DNA of 64,000 nucleotides from Holothuria scabra (GCA_037179385.1 CM074194.1:3675001-3739000); one strand, 5' to 3'. Counted from the stretch's first letter, positions 12,601 to 22,128 are shown. Numbers and translations: made by a program. The notes: a model not told the origin generated them from the letters alone.

Positions 12601-15600
12601 CAGACTAGGTCTATTTCAAGTGTTTTCTTGTTTGTTGTCTCTAAAACAAACTATCTAAAATTATTTTGTTCCCCTCATTGATTGTGGTCCCTTTTAAAGA
12701 CAATGCGAATAGTCAAAAGATGGTCTGATTTTGACTGGCATAACTGTGGTCAATCAGCTTTAATGTTTCAAATTCTTTGCTGCACTGTATGAATGATTGT
12801 ACACTAAAATACTTCTTGACTCCCTCAGTTTCACTAAACATTTCATGAAATAAATTTTACTAAAACTGCCTACTACTAAACAGTTAAAAACCCGACTTTT
12901 GGGTGGTAACTCTGGTTTTTGATTCCTTGCCGAGGGCAGGCAAGGAATCTATGCGATGGTGATGTGGTGTGTATGTGTGTGTGTGTGTGTGTGACGCTTT
13001 GGCTTGTAAACACGATATCTCAAGAAGGGTAAGTGTGACTAACCTCGTATTTAGTGTGTAGGTTGGTCATATTGAGTAGATGATCCCTATTGTTTTTGGT
13101 GGAGATCAAAGGTCATTTGGGGCCACCAGAGGTCAAAAGGTGAAAACTTCGTAAACACGATAACTCGAGAACGGTACATGTGACTATGCTCATATTTGGT
13201 GTGTGGGTTGGTCATATTGAGTAGATGATCCGTATCGATTTTCGTGGAGGTCAAAGGTCATTTGGGGTCACGAGAGGTCAATAGGTAAATTCCTTAGAAA
13301 TTGCTTGTAAACACGGTATCTGAAGAAGGGTAAGTGTGACTAATCTCATATTTGGTGTGTGCATTGGCCATATTGAGTAGATGATCCCTATTGTTTTTGG
13401 TGGAGATCAAAGGTCATTTGGGGCCACCAGAGGTCAAAAGGTGAAAACTTCGTAAACACGATAACTCGAGAACGGTACATGTGACTATGCTCATATTTGG
13501 TGTGTGGGTTGGTCATATTGAGTAGATGACCCGTATCGATTTTCGTGGAGGTCAAAGGTCATTTGGGGTCACGAGAGGTCAAAAGGTAAATTCCTTAGAA
13601 ATTGCTTGTAAACACAGTATCTCAAGAAGGGTAATTGTGACTAATCTCACATTTATTGTGTGGATTGGTCATATTTAGCAGATGATCCCTATTGATTTTC
13701 CCAAAGGTCAAAGTTCATTTTGAGTCAGCATGTTCAAAGCCTGACAAGCTTTCCTTCACAGTCTTTCAAGAAAGGTCACTTGTAGGGTCCTGTAACTTGT
13801 CATGTAGATGGCACATAGTGAATACATGGTCCCAGAAGTTTTTGGTGGAGGTCAAATGTCATTTGGGTTCACGACGGGCAACGGGGATCTCAATGTAGGA
13901 AGATTCAATGCCTTGCATGTGTACTTTGTGGGCACATTATGGAGCCCTGTTAATTGAAAAACATTGCAAAGCAATGTCAATGTGAAAAAAGGCCTTACAT
14001 TTCAGCAGCAAGGAATCACTAAGCCTTTTGGCTTTCTGGTTGATTGGAGTTAATACCCACAGTTTACAGTCACTCCAATGCTTAAAGGGTTTTATCATAT
14101 TTTTATTGATTTAAGGGTTGGAGTGACTATAAACTGTAACTGAGAACATCAAGTGAAAATCCGACTAAACTGCCCAAAAGTCAGGTTTTAGACTGTTTTG
14201 AGGTAGGCAGTTTTAGTAAGGGCTATTTCATGTAATGAGTATGAGGGCTTAGAATTGTGTATAGACAATAAAATTAAAGGCTAATAGACCACCACTTATG
14301 GCTGCCATCACTGGCTGCTTGAATTCTTTTTTTTCCCTGGCTGATTGGATTCATCTATAGATGCAAATCTCCATTTAGTTGTTGATTTAAAGAGGCTCAT
14401 TGAGTTGATATCGATAACTTAATGAAAGTCTCAAAGGGTCACTATCACATAACAATGCTTATAGTTAGCTTAACAAGTCAAGTTTCAAGACCAAAAGTCA
14501 CAGAAAACAGTAAAATTTTGAATTTTCCTGTGTCTGAATTGTAACGGTTTTGTACATAATTTGAAAAAGTGTCTGGTCACGAATTTTTGAAAACCAACTT
14601 GAACCGTTAAGCATTCACTCATAAATAGATATGGGGACTGTCTAAAATGGAGCATTTGTCATTAGTATGTGAAGAAAACTCAGTAGGTTTGGAAAAATTT
14701 GTTGAATTTCATGAACAAACTCAATGAGTTTTAACAGCAAACTTTTGAGAGTTGATTATTAAGGAGGAGATCATGGCTAGCAGCATGGCTGCTTGCCAGG
14801 CAAATGTGATACTTTGAGGGAAGTTTTGTCAACTTCCCTCCAATTGGAGAAATTTTTATTTGTCATTCAAAGGAAGGTGCAAGAACTTGCTAAAAATTGC
14901 CACAGATTCTAGGGATTTAAACACATTTTTTCAGCTCTGGCAAAGTTTAATGATAGTAGAGCTTAGTTTGTGAAGAATACATTGGGAAGCTCAATTCTGT
15001 CTGCATTGCTATAGATGGGCGAAGACTAGGGAGTAGTTTAATGTACCTTCTCTAAAAATTGTTGTAAAATTGTTTTTTGTTCATGTGGAGCTTTTAATTA
15101 GGAAAAGACCATGGACTTATATACATGAACACAGCATGTAACGTATACGTCCTATCAGTAGATGGTCGCCACCGACTGGGACAAAAAAGGCGCACCAAGA
15201 TGGCCACTGTGAAGCTATACATCGTCTGATTTGACGATGACTATGTTATATTTTAAGCAAAAGTTAAACTTGAATGCGAAACAATATCATATTCCTGCAA
15301 TGCCTGCAATGACCTTACCTTGCCAAATTTTTAAAATATTTCAACTTTCTTGCAAAATATGGTGATTTACTTGAGCAAGTCCAAAATTTCACACAAAAAC
15401 ATAGCAGACGGTCACGTTGGTGCACTTTTTCTCACACGTACGGTAGCAACAATCTACCGTGCAGTATGCTCTGTCCATGTATAGGAAGTCCGTGGGAAAG
15501 ACCTTAAAGCACTTAACAAATCTACATCACAATCTTGTCATTCTTAAATGTTCTCAAGCCCCAATACTTTTTAATTCTTATCAAAATTAACATAAAGTTA

Positions 15601-18600
15601 TGTTAATTTTTATTTCAACTGTGTTGCAGGTGTTTGGGGGCATTCCATGGCAGGTGTACTTCCAGAGAGTCCTCTCATCCAAGAGTGCATCCCGTGCCCA
15701 GATGTTGTCATTTGTAGCAGCCTTTGGCTGTATCATTATGGCTGTTCCTTCTGTTCTGGTTGGTGCTATAGCAAAAAACACAAGTAAGTTTTACAAAGTA
15801 TGTGAAGTGCTTTTCTTATCTGTGGTATATTAGATGATGTAAAGGTAAAAAGTAGTCGTCCCAGCCTTATTTAACAGGCCCGTAGCGAGGGGGGGTCGGA
15901 GCATTCAAAGGGAACTGACGGAAGGTCGTTTGTAGTCGTGGCGGTGTGCGGGACTTAAGTCATCCTCTGCGGCGAGTTGCAGACTGTGTGTTTGTCATGC
16001 GCACACTAACACAATGGAAAGCCCGCGTTCCTGAGGAACAAGGATTTCTGTTGTGTTCAAAAGTCCTCTAAAATGCTCCAGATTTCATACTTTTCTGGGG
16101 AAGCATGCCCCGGACCCCTAGCAACTGCATGCTTATGGCATGTGCCAGCCGCCTCTGTATTTGGAAAAAGGTCTACATCTTGGAAGAAAGACCCACCCCT
16201 CCACATGGGCTGGCTACGGGTCTGCTTAAAATATTGACCAGTTCGTGCTTTCCAAGTAAGTATGGTGATGTGTTAAGACATAAATATTGCATATTTATAT
16301 CAATATTGCATATTTATGTCAATTCAAGCATTGATATTTATATCAAGATTGCATATTTATGTGAATTCAAGCATTGATATTTATATCAATATTGCATATT
16401 TATTTAAATTCAAGCATTGATAACTTGTAAATGTCACATTGAATGATAAAAAGTCACATGATTCTCAAGAGCCATTCATGAAATAGGACTATACTACTAT
16501 ACCTATTAAAATAGGGTTGACTTCCTTTTCCCTTTAATTGTGCATACCTCCCAGCAGTAATATGTGTATATCAAAATTTTTCAGGTAGAGCCAAATTCCC
16601 AATTCAACATTCTGAAATGACAATCTGGAGAGAGAGAGTTATGCCATCCTACCAATTTGAGAAAAAGTATTTTCAAAATTGTCAATTAATATGCTTTATA
16701 TGGCTTTAATATATTGAGGCTCCAGTTGAAGTTTATATGAATTTTATTTCTTGTTACATTGTGTTGTATTAAAGGTTGTTCAGTTTTCTTCCATCATATA
16801 ACCCCATATTTCCTTCAACTTTTCAAAGTACTGGCTTAAAGCGCAAGCCTTTGAAGGATACCCTCTTCCGATCTTGCGCTTCTAGTCCTAGGATTAAATT
16901 AGCTTAAGGGACTTGTCACATTTATTTGCGATAATATTTCATCTTAATTAAAATCTGCCCTGGAGAAGGTTATCATTTTCCATTGCCATACTTGTCACCT
17001 GAGAATTGAGAACAGATTGGGTTACAGCAGTGTGTGTATCTGATACTGTGGAAAGCTCTGATCTTTTACATGAAATAGCTAAATTTGTGAAAAATCTTTC
17101 CAATGAAAATGTGAAGCTGCTGCATATACCTATCACAGGAAGGAAGATTGGCTTCAAGCTTGCATTGAGAAAGGTAGGAGGTGGCTATTAGAACAAACCA
17201 CGTTTATATTGGGATCATGCACACAGAGAGCCAGTTGAGGGTATTTTGGGATGATTTGTTGGATGGGGGACATTTTTTAGATTATGCTGGTTGTCAGGAT
17301 GGGATGGGAGAAGTAGGAGAGGGCAGAGGTAAGTGGTGAGGAGGGAATCAAGCTGGGCAAGTACTGTAATCAAACCCTGTGTTTGGCCACCCTTAGAAAG
17401 AAAATCCCAACATTGCAAGGGTTCCCAATCATCTGTGTGTGTGATGCCTTTATAGCCCATCCTATGGTGAATATTTTGTTTGGTCATGTGACTACAAGTA
17501 TTATATATTGGCTGCAATTATTTTTAAGATGAATCGTATCTCTTGATGTTTATCTCATTTTGGCTGAAAAACCCCACTTTAAGCTATTCTTGTTATCATT
17601 TGTTGGGTGTGGACAGTATTTACACAAACATTTAGAGCAGAGGTTCCTGCACAGTAGATAACCCAATCCAACACCCAGAAATGTGTATTCTAGTGATTGA
17701 AGTTTTGAGATTAAAATATATGTCCTGTTAGTTTGTTAATAGTTAGATGGGGGTTTACAGCTCAGTTTCTAGGCAGACTGGTCACAGCTTTTTTTGTGGT
17801 TCACTGGCTTGTTTTCCCAACTCCATTCCATATGCTAAGCACTAAGCACTTTGAGTTCCATTTTTAAAGTGTTTGGTATTACCTGACCAGGAGTCTGACT
17901 CCAGACCTCCTGACCTGTAACTAGGGAAAAAGGTAGAATTATCAATATTGGATTTAGGTCTAGTAAACCACAGCTTTGACCCTTACTGTGATACAGTGCA
18001 TGAACTTTGGCCTTCACTGTTGAAAGAAGTTTTTAAGTCTCCAATTGTGAGCTGTGGATGCAAAAATAATTTTTTTTTATCCATGTAGACATTTTTCCAT
18101 TTATGTGTCTATTCTCTTTTCTTAGATTGGACAATGACAACTATTCGAGATCCAAATGAACCAGAAGATGATCCCAAATTGATCTTACCGCTTGTGATCC
18201 AGTACTTGACTCCTAATATCGTATCCTTCATTGGTTTAGGAGCAGTCTCTGCTGCTGTGATGTCATCGGCTGATTCCTCCATACTTTCTGCAAGCTCCAT
18301 GTTTGTTCGCAATGTCTACAAACTTGTTTTCCGACAAAGCGTGAGTCCCATTTTTTCCTTGCTTTTAAAGGCATATTAGGGAGACAAAATTCATTGCCTT
18401 CATTGTTAATGGAAACATCCAGATAGACTTTCTCCTTCAAGAGGTGAAAACTGCTTCTCAATAGCATATAGCATTTGGAAGATACAAATTTTTAAAGTAA
18501 TGCAATTTTTCCAATCGATTTGGTGCATTATGGGAAATCGGTGATGTCATTGTGGCACATTAATTTGACATTGCATTCAATTAATTTACAATCATGATGC

Positions 18601-21600
18601 TGCTGCAGGGCATATTAACAACATTGTTTGCTATCCCCCACGTATGTGTAGGGTTGTGCTAGATCTACAGGAGACAATATTCAAACATTCCAAGATTATA
18701 AAATTTCAAGGAATCTATAGCAATGTGCCCACATTACATATTTTTCTGTGGCTTTGTTAAAAAGCAGAGGTATATCTCATCAGAAATAACCAATCTTTTA
18801 AATTAGATATCTTGAGTCAGGAAAAGAGTTTTGTGACAGGGTTCAAAGGATATGGGTGTGGAATGTTTTTTTTCATACAAGACTCAGGTGAAAACCAGCA
18901 GAATATGCCTTTTCTCTTCATCAGAGGTCTTGAGTAGTGGCTGCTTCAGACTGGGTCAAAATTCTGACTTGGTCAAAATTCTTGGGGGGTGGGGTAGCAA
19001 GTAGTATATATATATTTATAGTGGACATGTGTGTACGTGCATGTGTATGTGTGTATTCTTTACATATGTTTGCAGTTTACATGGCAAAAGATAGACCTGT
19101 AGCAAGAGCTAACTACAAATTTCAAGGAACTATTTTGAAAAGCTGATGACCTGAAGATTGGAAAACTTTTGTGCCTGTTGAATCAACATTGAAATAATTT
19201 TGGTACTTTTGTTAACATAGAATTCTTGCTTTCTTAAGCAATGGGTGAGGAAAGAGGCAAGGGAGGGGGAAAAGTCACCAAGAACTCTCCACCCCCCTGC
19301 TTGTGGGGCCAGGGGGAGTGGGTATCCAATGTAACAAAAACTAACTTATCAGCAACATTTTTTGTTGTAAGAAATCACTGTTTCTTCTAGAATTACACTT
19401 TAAATCCCTGGCCAGTGAGGAAGTTACTTCCTGTTGATTACACAACAGATCAATTCCTTGTGCACAGTAAAAAATGTTTTATCTGTGGTTAGCTCAGGAA
19501 GTCTTAAGACTAAGTTTAATTGGATTCCTAAAGATATTAACATTTCAAATGGTTCCTTAAGTAGTATCTGAATTTTAAGCAAGGGGGGTTTGGAAATGAA
19601 AGCATTTGACTAAGGGCACTGGCCAGTTTCACACAAATGGTTTCCTAATCCCTTCTTCAATGAGTGACATTGTGTTCTCTGAGGAGCTGGTTCTGAAAAA
19701 ATTAAAGAGTTTGAAGGCAAGTAAGGCTCCTGGGCCAGATGGGATCCATCCCGCCATCCTTCATGAATGCTCTGAGGTTTTATCAGTTCCACTATCAATT
19801 ATTTTTCAGAAATGTCTTGACTCAAATTTTGTTCCTACTGACTGGCGGGTTGCTAATGTCACTCCAATTTTTAAAAAGGGGGATCGGAGCTCACCTTGTA
19901 ATTACAGGCCAGTCAGTTTAACTAGTGTTGTGTGCAAAATTATGGAATCCTTAATCAAGGACTGTTTGCTAAAGCATCTCTTAGATAATGGGTTACTCAA
20001 TCTAACTCAGCATGGTTTCCTACCCAGTAGATCTTGTGTTACAAATTTGCTAAGCTTTCTTGAGGATGTTTCTTTGTCTCTCGATTCAGGTTCCAGTGTG
20101 GACGTCATTTACCTTGACTTCCAAAAAGCTTTTGACAAAGTACCTCTAGGTAGACTCATGGTAAAATTGCATAGGTTAGGCATCATGGGCAAGTGCGCTC
20201 AGTGGATCAATTCGTGGCTCAATGGTAGGTCTCAGAGAGTTGTTGTCAATGGAAATTTTTCTTCCTGGAAAGAAGTCTCAAGTGGTGTACCACAAGGTTC
20301 TGTTCTTGGCCCACTTCTTTTCTTAATTTTCATAAATGATATTGATAGCTCTATCACTTCCAGTATAAGTAAGTTTGCTGATGATACAAAGCTCTATAGG
20401 AAGGTTGGAGGAAAGGATGATTCTTTATTGCTTCAGAAAGATCTGGATAGGTTATTTTCATGGTCTCAGACTTGGCAAATGTCTTTTAATGCTGATAAGT
20501 GCAAAGTCCTCCACTTTGGTTCTAAGAATCCCCACCATGATTATACTATGAATGGTACTAATTTGAACAAAGTGACTTCTGAGAAAGACCTTGGTGTAGT
20601 TATTACAAGAGATTTGAAGTCATCTAGGCAATGTGCAGCTACTGCTGCAAGGGCAAATAGGGTGCTTGGGTTGATCAGGAGGAATTTTAAGAGTTTTAGT
20701 AAAGAAATTGTGCTAAATTTGTATAAGCAGCTGGTTCGACCCCATCTCGACTATGCTGCACAGGCCTGGAGTCCCTTCTTTGAAAAGGACAAATTGCTTT
20801 TAGAGCAAGTTCAGAAGAGAGCTACCCGACTCATACCTGAGGTTAAAAATCTACCTTATTCCCAAAGGCTTAAGCTGCTTGGGCTTACCACTTTGGAGCT
20901 GAGAAGGATTAGGGGGACATGCTCCAGGTATACAAATTTCTATCTGAAGGGAATCCTTTGTTAGCTTGCAGTTATTTAAAGGTCCAGAGTAATCCTCGGG
21001 TTAGAGGCCATTGCAAAAAGCTTGAAAAGTCTTTTGCTAGACTTGACATTAGGAAGTTCAGTTTCTCTCATAGGGTTGTTAGTGAGTGGAATAGCCTGCC
21101 TGAGTGGGTTGTTAACTCCACATCAGTGCACCGTTTTAAGGTTAATATTGACAAGTTTTTCCATGACTGTGGTAGAATCTAATCTTTCTGGGCTCTTTAG
21201 GTGTTGGTGGTTTGCTTTGTTTTGGGGGGTTTTTGGATTACAGGGCATCTTATGGGGCCTTTACAGCCCTCCTTTGCCCTTGAACCTGTTATGTTATGTT
21301 ATGTTTTTTAATCCACTTTCTAATAAAACTCTTGCCTGCTATCCTGCCCTGCATATTGATTTCATGGAACAAAGAGTTTCCATTCTGAAAAGAAGTCTTT
21401 TTTATCATTCTTTGTTTTCTCTTACCTTGCAGGCAACAGAGTTTGAACTCCTGTGGTGTATGAGAATCTCTATAATCGCAGTAGGCATTGCAGCCACCAT
21501 ACTTGGACTGACCATCACATCTGTCTACGAACTTTGGTTTCTGTGTTCAGATTTTGTTTATGTCATCCTGTTTCCACAACTATTCTGTGTTGTATATTTT

Positions 21601-22128
21601 TCAAGATGTAATACGTATGGGTCTTTATGTGGGTATATAGTCGGGCTTTTCTTCAGAGTAGCAGGAGGCGATGATACTCTTAAGTTACCTGTCATAATTC
21701 GATACCCTTTCTACGATGCGGTTACAAAAGAACAGCTTTTTCCTTTCCGCACATTTGCAATGTCCACTTCCTTCATAACCCTACTTGTTGTCTCGTATTC
21801 CTTAGACTATTTATTCAAATCTGGTAAACTCAAGCCTAAGTGGGATTTCTTTAATTGTGTGGTTAATTTCCCTCGGTCAGATGTCGACAAGTATGAGTCT
21901 GTGCAAGCTGAAAATGTACAGCTGAATCAACTAGGCCCTGACATGGAGGCACTGGGTAGTGGGCTCCCTAATGACCCCATTCAGAGAGAAAAGCTGTTAG
22001 ATGTCGGAAAGGGGATCACTGCAGGAGTACCCATCTCTGTCTCAAAAGAACCATTGAGAGAGGAAATTCCTGAGGATTCCCCAACATCCTCAAGTGAGGA
22101 TCCGCCCCCAGATTACGAAAGTCAGTAA
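3530..22128 (+). CDS. SLC5A7: High-affinity choline transporter (SLC5A7/CHT1), 5'-partial, seven exons
   Basis: Joined exons 3530-3637, 4360-4515, 10920-11068, 12201-12323, 15630-15783, 18126-18340 and 21433-22128 give 532 residues to a TAA stop. All junctions are GT-AG and phases agree. The product is a sodium- and chloride-dependent symporter of the SSS family that takes choline into cholinergic nerve terminals for acetylcholine synthesis. Family hallmarks seen: [52 protein letters not shown] and [19 protein letters not shown]. An NWT glycosylation sequon spans the fifth/sixth exon junction, where vertebrate CHT1 also has one. From memory, human CHT1 is about 580 residues, so about 60 N-terminal residues (first membrane helix) are missing; I see no exon for them in 1-3529, so they lie before the window. 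The C-terminal tail is hydrophilic and ends in a PPxY-type motif. Introns are full of mobile elements. Confidence 0.96.
4360..4515 (+). CDS. SLC5A7: SLC5A7 exon ([10 protein letters not shown] ... GELFWSAAI)
   Basis: The acceptor is CACACAG before 4360 and the donor is GTAAGT at 4516. The split Gly codon at the 5' junction joins the previous exon correctly. It encodes the conserved [10 protein letters not shown] loop and a hydrophobic helix, and ends in the first base of the next Gly codon. Confidence 0.95.
5222..7121 (+). mobile_element. Family A MITE, split by the LINE at 5282-6918
   Basis: The left part (5222-5281) starts TTAAAGGGCAAGAGCAG and the right part (6919-7121) ends CTGCTCTTTACCTTTAA. 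Joined, they align end to end with the intact copy at 32169-32430 in reverse. The pre-insertion junction TTTCATG/ATTGGCT corresponds to TTTTGTGATTGGCT in the intact copy. Confidence 0.85.
5282..6918 (+). mobile_element. CR1/L2-clade LINE, 5'-truncated, with open reverse transcriptase frame
   Basis: An open frame of 517 codons (5279-6832) holds a non-LTR reverse transcriptase. Seen are NYRPVANL (RT2), [10 protein letters not shown] with the catalytic Asp, [10 protein letters not shown], and YADD at residues 239-242. The C-terminal region ends [11 protein letters not shown] ... [10 protein letters not shown]. The endonuclease part is missing, so the copy is dead on arrival. The 3' end is GCGCTTTATAAG and an ATT microsatellite (about 6898-6918). 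The frame is intact and frameshift-free, suggesting a recent insertion. It sits inside a family A MITE, same strand as SLC5A7, in the intron before exon 10920. Confidence 0.92.
8098..8770 (+). pseudogene. Decayed DIRS-type (tyrosine-recombinase retroelement) reverse transcriptase
   Basis: Reading all plus frames gives ordered fragments of a DIRS/Ngaro-like RT despite stops and shifts. First comes a W..DIPSR...[10 protein letters not shown] piece (pattern W..IT.D.WVL..I..GY.LEF..PP), then [18 protein letters not shown] (PVLNLR.LN..), ATLDLKN (LDLKDAY), [18 protein letters not shown] (YQFTVLPFGLS) and MQILLYLEG (IRI..YLDD). The catalytic Asp residues are lost (YLEG for YLDD). The stretch is richer in G+C than its surroundings. 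It is non-functional. Confidence 0.65.
9164..9475 (+). mobile_element. Family C repeat copy
   Basis: It starts TTAAAGGCTGTCATTTGTC and contains GAAATTCTCAACAGG and TTGTGGGAGGGGCTAGAAGT. This order is shared with copies at about 23145, 45590, 48487 and 57833. The right border is approximate. Confidence 0.65.
10920..11068 (+). CDS. SLC5A7: SLC5A7 exon (GATISVI ... CIFVGL)
   Basis: The acceptor is CCTGACAG before 10920 and the donor is GTGAGA at 11069. The preceding intron is 6.4 kb and holds a LINE nested in a MITE and a DIRS relic. The exon encodes the GATISVI helix and the highly conserved [14 protein letters not shown] segment. Confidence 0.95.
11805..12177 (+). mobile_element. Family B MITE copy 1 (~370 bp)
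   Basis: It starts TTTAAAGGGACTCATTAAG and ends CAACTCAAAGAGTTG. The same roughly 350-bp sequence occurs at 14386 and 33163, with blocks such as GAAAAAGTGTCTGGTCA and GGAAAAATTTGTTG shared. It lies directly before an SLC5A7 exon acceptor. Confidence 0.8.
12201..12323 (+). CDS. SLC5A7: SLC5A7 exon ([10 protein letters not shown] ... WIDFALLL)
   Basis: The exon is 41 whole codons, phase 0 at both ends, with acceptor TTTTTACAG and donor GTAAGA. It covers an extracellular loop that is the least conserved part of the transporter, then the start of the next helix. A family B MITE ends about 23 bp before the exon and a G-rich minisatellite begins about 50 bp after it. Confidence 0.93.
12370..12470 (+). 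repeat. G-rich minisatellite, potential G-quadruplex
   Basis: Repeats of GTGGGGTGGG, GTGGGGAGGGTACAGG and GGGGGGGAGGGTACAGG occur, with many runs of three or more G on the sense strand of SLC5A7. It starts about 50 bp after the exon donor at 12324. Confidence 0.7.
12705..12838 (+). repeat. Dispersed repeat shared with 58985-59170
   Basis: Both contain CAAAAGATGGTCTGATTT and GATTGTACACTAA in order, with similar sequence between. At 14262-14310 the shared sequence resumes (AGACAATAAA ... ATGGCTGCC), as at 59158-59205. Confidence 0.6.
12922..12950. repeat. Perfect 11-bp hairpin
   Basis: GATTCCTTGCC, a 7-base loop, then GGCAAGGAATC. It sits at the head of the 1.4-kb inverted-repeat element. A decayed match (GGCAAGGAATC) is at about 41320. 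Confidence 0.75.
13003..13915 (+). repeat. Higher-order tandem array (145+156 bp) with DR1 motifs
   Basis: Monomers alternate in two types; equivalent points at 13103, 13248, 13404, 13549, 13705 and 13849 are spaced 145, 156, 145, 156 and 144 bp. Each carries AGGTCAAAGGTCA or a near match. Perfect copies are at 13248-13260 and 13549-13561. The last two monomers are decayed. Confidence 0.9.
14386..14733 (+). mobile_element. Family B MITE copy 2 (~350 bp)
   Basis: It starts AGAGGCTCATTGAGTTG and ends CAAACTCAATGAG, nearly perfect inverted ends. It is collinear with copies at 11805 and 33163 and non-coding. Confidence 0.8.
15111..15493 (+). mobile_element. Family D inverted-repeat element (~385 bp), possible Mutator-like MITE
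   Basis: Ends are ATGGACTTATATACATGAAC and, read inward from the right, ACGGACTTCCTATACATGGA. It is flanked by GGAAAAGACC and GGAAAGACC, a 9-10 bp target duplication with one indel. Long duplications of about 9 bp are typical of Mutator-like elements. Confidence 0.7.
15630..15783 (+). CDS. SLC5A7: SLC5A7 exon ([15 protein letters not shown])
   Basis: The acceptor is GTGTTGCAG before 15630 and the donor is GTAAGT at 15784. It encodes the conserved [15 protein letters not shown] motif and the [11 protein letters not shown] helix. The last base begins an Asn codon completed in the next exon, forming the NWT sequon. Confidence 0.96.
15875..16224. mobile_element. 350-bp hAT-like MITE with CAGRCCCGTAGC ends
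   Basis: The left end is CAGGCCCGTAGC and the right end, read inward, is CAGACCCGTAGC, a 12-bp inverted repeat with one mismatch. A G run follows the left end. I could not define the target duplication. It lies about 90 bp after an SLC5A7 exon. Confidence 0.7.
16282..16428 (+). repeat. 43-bp tandem repeat, about three copies
   Basis: AATTCAAGCATTGATA recurs at 16321, 16364 and 16407, exactly 43 bp apart. Each unit includes the palindrome-like TTGATATTTATATCAA and TTGCATATTTAT. It lies between SLC5A7 exons 5 and 6 of this window. Confidence 0.85.
16451..16537 (-). mobile_element. Family A MITE fragment
   Basis: It contains GTCACATGATTCTCAAGAGCC and ends TTCCTTTTCCCTTTAA, matching one terminal third of family A in the 32169 orientation. 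The other end is missing. Confidence 0.7.
17754..17940 (-). mobile_element. SINE body, third copy, diverged
   Basis: It contains TTTACAGCTCAGTTTCTAGG, GTTCACTGGCTTGTTTTCC and ATGCTAAGCACTAAGCAC, as in the other bodies. A CCTGACCAGGAGTCTGACTC block could be the decayed head. Confidence 0.5.
18126..18340 (+). CDS. SLC5A7: SLC5A7 exon ([16 protein letters not shown])
   Basis: The acceptor is TTTTCTTAG before 18126 and the donor is GTGAGT at 18341. It carries the [16 protein letters not shown] region, whose Asp is conserved in the family, and ends in VFRQS as in vertebrate CHT1 (FRQN). The acidic EPEDDP loop precedes a membrane helix. Confidence 0.96.
19600..21306 (+). mobile_element. CR1-clade LINE, 5'-truncated, one frameshift
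   Basis: The main frame 19606-20964 encodes a reverse transcriptase: [57 protein letters not shown] and FADD at residues 257-260. Near 20920 the frame shifts; the rest continues at 20919-21182 ([15 protein letters not shown] ... [10 protein letters not shown]). Against the antisense copy, which reads [13 protein letters not shown], one base appears lost here. The 3' end has an ATGTT repeat. The endonuclease is absent. It lies in the last SLC5A7 intron and ends about 127 bp before the terminal exon. Confidence 0.9.
21433..22128 (+). CDS. SLC5A7: SLC5A7 terminal exon, last helices and cytoplasmic tail
   Basis: The acceptor is TTACCTTGCAG before 21433; the frame runs 231 codons to TAA. It encodes the last four or so membrane helices ([32 protein letters not shown]) and a tail of roughly 100 residues rich in acidic and Ser/Pro residues, ending [11 protein letters not shown]1 LINE ends only about 127 bp upstream of the acceptor, and the same frame happens to stay open back into the LINE. 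I start the exon at the splice site, because homology to CHT1 begins exactly there. Confidence 0.95.
   Translation, partial: ATEFELLWCMRISIIAVGIAATILGLTITSVYELWFLCSDFVYVILFPQLFCVVYFSRCNTYGSLCGYIVGLFFRVAGGDDTLKLPVIIRYPFYDAVTKEQLFPFRTFAMSTSFITLLVVSYSLDYLFKSGKLKPKWDFFNCVVNFPRSDVDKYESVQAENVQLNQLGPDMEALGSGLPNDPIQREKLLDVGKGITAGVPISVSKEPLREEIPEDSPTSSSEDPPPDYESQ

Larger units (their letters stand above)
12839..14236. mobile_element. 1.4-kb inverted-repeat element carrying the DR1 tandem array
   Basis: Imperfect inverted arms of about 65 bp lie at 12839-12903 and 14173-14236. Shared are TTACTAAAACTGCCTAC and GACTTTTGGG. Between them lie a hairpin (12922-12950), a TG microsatellite, the tandem array and a second hairpin (14059-14137). 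A related flanking sequence at 58985-59210 lacks this insert, which supports a mobile origin. No transposase was seen. Confidence 0.65.

Noticed and set aside
16282..16428. CRISPR-like array
   Set aside because: The 43-bp and 62-bp repeats are directly tandem with no unique spacers, and the genome is eukaryotic.
21022..22128. Long open frame that would give the SLC5A7 terminal exon an extra ~137 N-terminal residues
   Set aside because: The first part is LINE sequence in a non-coding frame. CHT1 homology starts exactly after the TTGCAG acceptor at 21432, so the open stretch is chance.
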